Origin: a virus
DNA length: 25,947 bases
Reading direction: 5' to 3' (one strand)
IMG/VR virus record: IMGVR_UViG_3300032163_000092
Location: 1-25,947 of that record
How positions within the stretch are numbered: the first letter of the stretch is position 1; each line of letters starts with the position of its first letter. Below are positions 21,336 through 25,947 of this stretch, one piece after another. The notes under the pieces are model-generated. The model was not told the origin of the DNA. It searched no databases and saw only the letters and a list, made by a program, of their open reading frames with translations. The position numbers and the translations under genes are program-made.

Positions 21336-21587
21336 CTAGGAGGCTTTGACAAGCTCCGGAACCGGTACGAACTTGCCGCAAGCTGTCCATCGCTTCCGGT
21401 GATCCGTTGCCGGTCCTCGCGTGTCTCCGCGAAGCATGCACTTGTAATACGTCCGCGAGAATTGGCGAGCGATCAGGAGCCGGCACGATCCGCATTTTTT
21501 TCCTTCCGGACCTTTTCCGAATTGCCCCACCATCGGATTCGGTTCGGTCGCAGGCATCGCGAAGAGCATCGCGTTTAAACAATTCAC
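21336..21587 (-). CDS. zinc-binding phage protein
   Basis: A GTG at 21587 overlaps the preceding TGA (GTGA) and has GAAGG six bases upstream. The 83-residue product has CGSC, YYKCMLRGDTRGPATDHRK and ACGKF, four Cys in the order of a common small phage zinc protein. It ends in TAG, after which the frame stays open (see extension). Function unknown. Confidence 0.75.
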   Translation of the reverse strand: MNCLNAMLFAMPATEPNPMVGQFGKGPEGKKCGSCRLLIARQFSRTYYKCMLRGDTRGPATDHRKRWTACGKFVPVPELVKAS

Positions 21588-21838
21588 GCGGGACCTTCAA
21601 GTTCGTGCGCGTACTTTGTCCGGAAGATATTCGCCGCGTTCAAAAACAATCGCATCGATGTTTCGCAAAAGACGAGCTGTCCATCCGGAAGTTCAACGCG
21701 GAACGAAACGCTCGCACGTCCGGTCTCCATGCCGGCCGCGAGCGCGGCGACTCCGACAAGATTTCCCTTGATCGTTTTTTCCGGAACCATGTCCGGCCAA
21801 GCGCCATCGCCGTTAAGAAGAATTTGAAGCGTGGTCAT
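21584..21838 (-). CDS. conserved small phage protein
   Basis: An 84-residue protein beginning TTLQILLNGDGAWPDM, an opening I associate with small conserved phage hypotheticals, followed by GRASVSFRVELPDGQLVFCE and a closing helix. Starts in an ATGA overlap. It may be a small alpha/beta accessory protein; no activity is known to me. Confidence 0.75.
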   Translation of the reverse strand: MTTLQILLNGDGAWPDMVPEKTIKGNLVGVAALAAGMETGRASVSFRVELPDGQLVFCETSMRLFLNAANIFRTKYAHELEGPA

Positions 21839-22062
21839 TCAGAATCGCCGGCCGGCTCTTCCGCGTTAGGCTTCGGCGGCGCGTCCGGTTTTCTCTTCGC
21901 CTCTTGAGTTCTCGCGATCGTCGTCATTTCTTCCGCGCCGGCTTCCGCGCACTCGACTTGATCCGCGTGCCACGCGATATCTTCGCGGTCAGGGCGTCGC
22001 ATTATTAAAACGCCGTCATCCTCTTCGATGTCATCGTGACAATGTTCGCAGACGTAACTCAT
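21835..22062 (-). CDS. small zinc-binding protein downstream of replication gene
   Basis: A 75-residue protein with CEHCHDDIEEDDGVLIM near the start and a later HADQVEC, a plausible Cys/His zinc site, then a Pro/Glu-rich disordered tail. It starts in an ATGA overlap with the replication gene. Confidence 0.7.
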   Translation of the reverse strand: MSYVCEHCHDDIEEDDGVLIMRRPDREDIAWHADQVECAEAGAEEMTTIARTQEAKRKPDAPPKPNAEEPAGDSE

Positions 22063-23042
22063 ACCGGAAGCTCCTCAAGCTCGGCCGCGACCGCCACGGC
22101 CGGCTCGCAGAGCTGACAGTCTTTCGTCCGACAGACTCCACGATACACCGTCGCCACGGTATCTCTGTGCATTTCGATAACTTCGGCGCGACTGAGGTCT
22201 CGTTGCTCTTCGACTTTTTTCGCGGTGACGAGTTCACGCGGCATAGACGCCGAGAACGCGGCCGGCTTTGAGTATTTACCCTCGACGATCTCGACGTGAC
22301 ACCGGAGGATGAAATCAAAGTTCGCTTTCCACCGTCGGTCATTGTCGCCGGCCATGAACGCGGATTTATTCGCGACACGAAAAACCTCGTCCCAATACAG
22401 CGGGTCCGGAAACGCGCCGATCTCTAATCGCATCTTCTTCCGACGCTTATCCGTCAGCGATCGGCAAGCGATGAGGCGCGGACAGTACCGGTTGAAGTCG
22501 TCCTTGAATTTTTCGAGCGAAGAAGGATCGGTCGGCTTCCGAGCCGACAAAGAGACGTTGTCTTTATTTAAAACACCGGAGGGAGAAACGTCAAAGGCGG
22601 GAGAAGAACGTCTAACGGCAGAAACAACACCACTACTGCTGTCGCCCGAATCTGAGCCCGAAACTGAGCCTAAATCTGAGCCCGTCTTTTTCGATTCGAT
22701 GCGTTTTTTAGTTGTTTTCGTTGAGCCCGAAACTGAGCCCGAATCTGAGCCTAAATCTGAGCCCATCGACAGGACCAAAATCCGCGTGAAGCGCCGGTCT
22801 TCGCTTGAGACTTTTATAATGTCGAGCTCGATTAAACGCTTGAGTGCGGACCGGACGAGCTTTACCGTCGTACTCGCTTGCTTCGCGAGGTGTCCCCATG
22901 ACGTGATGACTTCTCCGCGCCCGATTGGAATTCCCTTCCACGTCGTCGGTCTGAGGTTTGCTCTGAGGTCTAAAACAATGGACACCATCTTAACGTGTAT
23001 CGGCTCATCTTTGAGCTCTTTGAAAATCTTCCCTGAGCACAT
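22059..23042 (-). CDS. phage replication protein (winged-helix initiator/loader type)
   Basis: The ATG at 23042 follows GGGAGGGG; a frame to 23165 is shadow of the leader. The 327-residue product has a winged helix at about 45-95 (VITSWGHLAKQASTTVKLVR, ALKRLIELDIIKVS), a Gly/Ser/Asp repeat linker at 94-133, and a helical C-terminal domain (about 200-280; FKDDFNRYCPRLIA, DPLYWDEVFRVANK) like DnaT or helicase-loader regions of phage replication proteins. The linker DNA is made of 12-bp iterons, as in lambda O. It would open the origin and recruit the host helicase. Confidence 0.78.
   Translation of the reverse strand: MCSGKIFKELKDEPIHVKMVSIVLDLRANLRPTTWKGIPIGRGEVITSWGHLAKQASTTVKLVRSALKRLIELDIIKVSSEDRRFTRILVLSMGSDLGSDSGSVSGSTKTTKKRIESKKTGSDLGSVSGSDSGDSSSGVVSAVRRSSPAFDVSPSGVLNKDNVSLSARKPTDPSSLEKFKDDFNRYCPRLIACRSLTDKRRKKMRLEIGAFPDPLYWDEVFRVANKSAFMAGDNDRRWKANFDFILRCHVEIVEGKYSKPAAFSASMPRELVTAKKVEEQRDLSRAEVIEMHRDTVATVYRGVCRTKDCQLCEPAVAVAAELEELPV
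22642..22767. repeat. 12-bp iteron clusters inside replication gene (candidate origin)
   Basis: Tandem 12-bp units of type GAGCCCGAAACT, GAGCCTAAATCT and GAGCCCGAATCT fill 22642-22686 and 22723-22767. The 36 bases between them (22687-22722) are T-rich on the plus strand. Iterons next to an AT-rich stretch inside the initiator gene are the layout of the lambda-type origin. The same DNA encodes the Gly-Ser-Asp linker, so a purely coding repeat is the alternative. Confidence 0.55.
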
Positions 23043-23079
23043 AGGCCCCTCCCTCGTAAGTTCGCGATCTCTAGCCACT

Positions 23080-23307
23080 CTAGCCACGAGCGACTTCGGT
23101 CGTACTGGTTTCCTTTTTACTTTCGAATTGGTGCGCTTTCTGTAACTGTATGATGAGCGGGACAATCAGTTTCGTCTCGATCATGAGCGTCTTATTTGTT
23201 GGCATCCCACCGGTCGGCGTCTGACGCCAAATGCGAATGTCGAGAACGCGCTTGCCGCCGTCGTCTCCCGGGGTAAGCCGGAGCCATTCGTCGCTTCTCA
23301 GCTTCAT
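23080..23307 (-). CDS. PC4/YdbC-like ssDNA-binding candidate
   Basis: ATG at 23307 follows AGGAGG. The 75-residue product has DEWLRLTPGDDGGKRVLDIR then IWRQTPTGGMPTNKTLMIE and a helix (VPLIIQLQKAHQFES). Strands with DIR and PT-K-L before a final helix match the PC4-type ssDNA-binding domain. Its place just upstream of the replication gene fits. The match is by eye. It is the first gene after the attenuator-like hairpin. Confidence 0.5.
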   Translation of the reverse strand: MKLRSDEWLRLTPGDDGGKRVLDIRIWRQTPTGGMPTNKTLMIETKLIVPLIIQLQKAHQFESKKETSTTEVARG

Positions 23308-23323
23308 GTTTTAATCCTCCTGT

Positions 23324-23384
23324 AAAAAAGTTTCCCGACGGTAAATCAAAGCGGCTGCTCGGCTCGCGGTGATCCGTCGGGAAA
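23324..23384 (-). terminator. terminator/attenuator-like hairpin in leader of PC4-like gene
   Basis: Perfect 11-bp arms at 23331-23341 and 23374-23384 (TTTCCCGACGG and its inverse) flank a 32-base loop, followed on the minus strand by TTTTTT at 23329-23324. The ribosome site of the next gene begins only four bases later, so there is no room for a new promoter: this looks like a controlled terminator. Loop bases 23357-23363 can pair with 23403-23409 upstream, which would give a pseudoknot. Confidence 0.55.
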
Positions 23385-23424
23385 AAATGTGATGGACCGA
23401 GGGCCGAGCGAAGGCGATTAGACT

Positions 23425-24150
23425 TTAATTTTTTGCGCCGGTCAAACTTTTACTCGAAGAGTGGAGCGGGGAGGTCGGAGTTGCGCCGCCTTCTCCGAGC
23501 TGGAAGCCCGGCGTGTCACTAACAACACTTTCCCCGCAAATCTTTTTTGGGTACGGCTTCGCGACGATCCTCTTCCGGAGCTCGTCATCGAACGGATAAA
23601 AATATCGGTGCTTCGGTTTTTGCTTCACGATCGTCAAATCTTTTTTCTTCGGGCATGAGCTCATCCGGCCGTAATGTTCTTTGACTCCGGACGTCGAGAC
23701 GGACCGGTCGTGGTACACGCGGCCGCTCTTACCGATATAGATCGGGACGCTTGCGCTCTCTCCGGTGTAAATCCAGTTGCCGGCCTGATAGATCGATCCG
23801 ACGTGTCCCTGATTCGCGTCCGCGTAAGAAATGACGAGCTTGAGCCCAGGGCAAAACTTCCGGAGCATCCGGATCGCGATCGCGACGATCTGAGTCACCG
23901 GCGCTTTATGCGCTTTCAGCGCGACGCGAGACAGCTCGCAAATCTCCGTCGTCTTAAGTTTGTACGTCTTCGCGAGGTCGGATCCACTCACGCCGCGGCT
24001 GAATAGGACCGCTCCGATAAACGTCCCGTCTTCCCAGACGCCGACCTTCACGCATTTCGAATCGGGCATATGTTTCGAGTAGTGGTAATGAAGGACCGCG
24101 AACTTCGCGGCCGCGTAAGAGCACCAGTCGAGTTTAAGATTCGAACTCAT
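23425..24150 (-). CDS. Mom-like DNA modification protein
   Basis: The 241-residue product carries HYHYSKHMP, VGVWEDGTFIGAVLFSRG, ELSRVALK, and CPGLKLVISYADANQGHVGS then IYQAGNWIYTG, a near-linear match to the Mu Mom family (GNAT-like fold). Mom converts adenine in phage DNA to a carbamoylmethyl-type (acetamido) adenine and so protects it from restriction. The conserved core spans about residues 15-165; the tail is variable. It overlaps the ParB-like gene by 17 bases, suggesting they act together. Confidence 0.83.
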   Translation of the reverse strand: MSSNLKLDWCSYAAAKFAVLHYHYSKHMPDSKCVKVGVWEDGTFIGAVLFSRGVSGSDLAKTYKLKTTEICELSRVALKAHKAPVTQIVAIAIRMLRKFCPGLKLVISYADANQGHVGSIYQAGNWIYTGESASVPIYIGKSGRVYHDRSVSTSGVKEHYGRMSSCPKKKDLTIVKQKPKHRYFYPFDDELRKRIVAKPYPKKICGESVVSDTPGFQLGEGGATPTSPLHSSSKSLTGAKN

Positions 24151-24694
24151 GACCGCACGATGGACAGGTGACGAGGGTTTTCTTATCGAGGGCGCCCTGC
24201 GAGCCTTCGAGCTCGACCGGAGAGAAGTCGACGAGGAGCGTGTCGAGACGGAGTTTGTCTAGGAGCGTTTCGTCTTCGAGCTTGATCGCCGTGAGGAGCT
24301 CTTGGAGGTTGTCGGTGAAATGGCCGGCGACGTTCGGGTTATTGAGCGTGACGTTGAGGGCTTTCTCTTCGAGGTCGTCGAGCGTGACGACGATGACTTG
24401 GGCTTCCACATCGCCACGTTGTTTAAGCACTTCGAACCGTTGATGACCACCGACGATATGTTTCGTCCGTTCGTTCCAGATGATGGGCTCGACCACGCCA
24501 AACCGTTCAAGAGACTGGGCAAGACCGTTGAGGGCGTCTTCGCTAATAGTGCGCGGATTGTAGGGGGCAGGTTTAATCTCGGTGAGCGGGATAACACGAA
24601 CCGGAGGATGCTCTCTTCGAGGCGCGTCTTTTGGTTTTGAATCTCCGTCGCCTCCTTCCCGAGACGATGGAGTCCGTTTCTTAGGGCTCGACAT
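24134..24694 (-). CDS. ParB/Srx-like domain protein with C-terminal zinc motif
   Basis: ATG at 24694 has a weak GAGG 11 bases upstream. In the 186-residue product IPLTEIKPAPYNPRTISEDA, LAQSLERFGVVEPIIWN and HIVGGHQRFEVLKQRG (residues about 36-95) form the ParB/Srx fold; GGHQR is its signature loop. The C-terminus has CPSCGHEF, half of a zinc knuckle. In phages this domain often sits beside DNA modification enzymes, as here with Mom. Whether it nicks, binds CTP or guides modification is unknown. Confidence 0.85.
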   Translation of the reverse strand: MSSPKKRTPSSREGGDGDSKPKDAPRREHPPVRVIPLTEIKPAPYNPRTISEDALNGLAQSLERFGVVEPIIWNERTKHIVGGHQRFEVLKQRGDVEAQVIVVTLDDLEEKALNVTLNNPNVAGHFTDNLQELLTAIKLEDETLLDKLRLDTLLVDFSPVELEGSQGALDKKTLVTCPSCGHEFES

Positions 24695-24936
24695 TCGTTG
24701 ATTAGCCTCTTTCGGGACCACCTCGCGTAGTCTGTCCCGCGGTCGAATTGTGGTATATCGGAACATCGATCGCAAAGGTCAGACGGAGCCCAAGAGCAAC
24801 CGCCAAAACAAGCGCGGTCATCGGTACACCCGCAGACGCGACAGCTCCGAGTCGACGGTCCCCACCGATCGGCTTTTACAATCCCCGGACCGCTCGGGAT
24901 GGAGAATCCACCGTTAACGATAATTTTCTGTTTCAT
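24259..24936 (-). CDS. cysteine-rich protein, long overlap with ParB-like gene
   Basis: ATG at 24936 follows GGGGAG. The first 110 or so residues look real: WGPSTRSCRVCGCTDDRACF, GGCSWAPSDLCDRCSD (a Cys-rich metal site seen in many phage proteins) and a coiled coil (LINECRALRNGLHRLGKEAT). Beyond about residue 115 the frame runs through the ParB-like gene and turns Ser/Arg-rich, like a shadow, until a TAG at 24259. The true protein may be shorter through a lost stop or a frameshift. Confidence 0.55.
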   Translation of the reverse strand: MKQKIIVNGGFSIPSGPGIVKADRWGPSTRSCRVCGCTDDRACFGGCSWAPSDLCDRCSDIPQFDRGTDYARWSRKRLINECRALRNGLHRLGKEATEIQNQKTRLEESILRFVLSRSPRLNLPPTIRALLAKTPSTVLPSLLNGLAWSSPSSGTNGRNISSVVINGSKCLNNVAMWKPKSSSSRSTTSKRKPSTSRSITRTSPAISPTTSKSSSRRSSSKTKRS

Positions 24937-25196
24937 CGTTTTAACTCCCCGAGCATGAATCCGGTGTGCGGGTGACGCGCTCGGAACTCCTCGTAAGCGT
25001 CGACCTCGCGGCCGCTTCCTCCGCACTTCTCGCAATCGCCGTCGCAGTTCGGACAGTCGCACTCGTGCTCGCCGGTTCCGTTGCAAGGGAGACAGACCGG
25101 CAGGGTTTTAAATTCAGCGCGGACCTCTTCGAAGCGGATCGCCTCGATCTGCTCTTTGTCGCCGAAGACGAGCGGCCGCTTGAGAACGTCGTTCAT
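24933..25196 (-). CDS. DnaJ-type zinc-finger-like small protein
   Basis: An 87-residue protein with CLPCNGTGEHECDC, CPNCDGDCEKCGGSGRE: CxxCxGxG-type repeats like the DnaJ central zinc domain, without a J domain. It starts in a TAATG overlap and ends in an ATGA overlap. Similar small phage proteins are common and of unknown function. Confidence 0.75.
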   Translation of the reverse strand: MNDVLKRPLVFGDKEQIEAIRFEEVRAEFKTLPVCLPCNGTGEHECDCPNCDGDCEKCGGSGREVDAYEEFRARHPHTGFMLGELKR

Positions 25197-25444
25197 TATC
25201 GCGATGCCTTTTCGAGTCGGAGTTTTAATTCGAGCGCGGTCCGGTATTCGTCGCTCTGAGGATCGGGGTAAACGTCCATGAGAAGATCGCAGGATTTAAT
25301 CATAAGCGCGACTCCTTCGGCATCGAGCTTTATCTTGTCGTGGCGCGAGTACCACTTATGGAGGACGTGGATTTTCCGATCGTAACGGTTGGCGGCCCAG
25401 AAGATGAGCGCGAGGATCGCGACGCAGATAGCGAGCGGGATCAT
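25196..25444 (-). CDS. small membrane-anchored protein
   Basis: An 82-residue protein with an N-terminal helix MIPLAICVAILALIFWAANR as a membrane anchor and a charged cytoplasmic helical part (IKLDAEGVALMIKSCDLLMD, LELKLRLEKAS). Starts in an ATGA overlap with the upstream gene. Function unknown. Confidence 0.7.
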   Translation of the reverse strand: MIPLAICVAILALIFWAANRYDRKIHVLHKWYSRHDKIKLDAEGVALMIKSCDLLMDVYPDPQSDEYRTALELKLRLEKASR

Positions 25445-25947
25445 ACCTTGAGCGTATCGAGCGCGGCGCGGGCGTCGTCCGTCGCTTCCGCGAGTTCTTT
25501 TCCGAGCTCATTCATCCGTCGCGCCAAGTAACCGTACTGCTCAATGATCGCGGCCGGTCCGTGTTTCCTGACGATCGCGACAGCTTCGCCGACCTTCTCG
25601 CTGTCCCATCGATCGATCTTAACTCCGGACTTCGCCTCAAAGACGTTGATCCGTTCTTGGAGTTCCTTGAGCTCTGTCGCGAGGTGCTCACGGCCGAACG
25701 CGGCGTTACTGACCGCGTCTTCGATCTTCTTCGCGACTTCGGCGGTCACAAGCGCGTCGAGCTGACCCTTCGGAACATACGCTTCGCACACGCGACGAAT
25801 AATCGCCATCATGAAAATGCGCGAGACAGGATGAGCCTTTTTCGCCGGCGCTTCGACAACGGTTTTTAGTTTGCCGCCTTTCGCGATGAGGAGACCCCAC
25901 GTCTTCGGGAGCTCTTCGACTTTGACGACTGACTCGTCGCCGGCCAC
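25441..25947 (-). CDS. C-terminal part of putative MmcB/nuclease-like protein (5' end outside window)
   Basis: The frame is open to the right edge, so the start is outside; the GTG at the edge need not be a start. The visible 168 residues begin with VVKVEELPKTWGLLIAKGG and KLKTVVEAPAKK, like the tail strands of MmcB-type PD-(D/E)XK proteins, then a helical coiled-coil (ELKELQERINVFEA, YLARRMNELGKELAEA). The catalytic part would lie outside, so the assignment is tentative. Confidence 0.55.
   Translation of the reverse strand: MAGDESVVKVEELPKTWGLLIAKGGKLKTVVEAPAKKAHPVSRIFMMAIIRRVCEAYVPKGQLDALVTAEVAKKIEDAVSNAAFGREHLATELKELQERINVFEAKSGVKIDRWDSEKVGEAVAIVRKHGPAAIIEQYGYLARRMNELGKELAEATDDARAALDTLKV

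Noticed and set aside
22309-23145. 278-codon open frame opposite the replication gene
   Set aside because: Antisense shadow; the repeats read as Glu-Pro-Glu-Ser by chance of the iterons, and the sense frame has domains and a ribosome site.

Overview
The window reads as part of a tailed double-stranded DNA phage or prophage, GC-rich and densely packed, with most neighbouring genes overlapping through ATGA, GTGA, TTGA or TAATG junctions and carrying strong AGGAGG-type ribosome sites. The host cannot be named. Two short Sec-type signal peptides and one lipoprotein with a lipobox fit a Gram-negative host, but this is weak inference. No rRNA, canonical tRNA, insertion sequence or CRISPR array was seen.

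Bases 1-9986 (minus strand, read right to left) form the packaging and head operon: an HTH protein, small and large terminase subunits, portal, two tiny proteins, a Mu F-like minor head protein, a basic/acidic small protein, a prohead protease with an in-frame internal start for a scaffold, a putative decoration protein, the putative major capsid protein, two small proteins with signal peptides, and two putative head-tail connector proteins (the last cut by the window edge).

Bases 10028-13795 hold the switch and a rightward operon. A divergent promoter region carries an inverted-repeat site and a GATATC-N6-GATATC operator. To its right lies a serine-recombinase-like protein that has lost its catalytic serine, overlapped by an intact small serine recombinase. 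The pair is flanked by copies of one short repeat (10295 and 11505). Eight small genes follow, among them a DUF3850/ASCH-like protein and zinc-finger-like proteins.

Bases 13840-25947 (minus strand) are the early/accessory and replication region: a replication protein with internal 12-bp iterons (candidate origin), a PC4-like ssDNA-binding candidate behind an attenuator-like terminator, a Mom-like DNA modification protein coupled to a ParB-like protein, a DUF932 protein, a HELAH-type metallopeptidase, a lipoprotein, a histone-fold-like protein, a RusA-like resolvase, an RHH regulator, several zinc-ribbon proteins and several one-helix membrane peptides. Three further GATATC-N6-GATATC-type operators sit over promoter-like sequences before leftward gene groups here, so one phage regulator probably controls the divergent switch and at least three early transcription units.

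The features most worth follow-up are the degenerate/active recombinase pair with its flanking repeats, the GATATC operator set, the iterons inside the replication gene, the nested scaffold start, the ParB-Mom pair, and the structured leader at 23324-23409.
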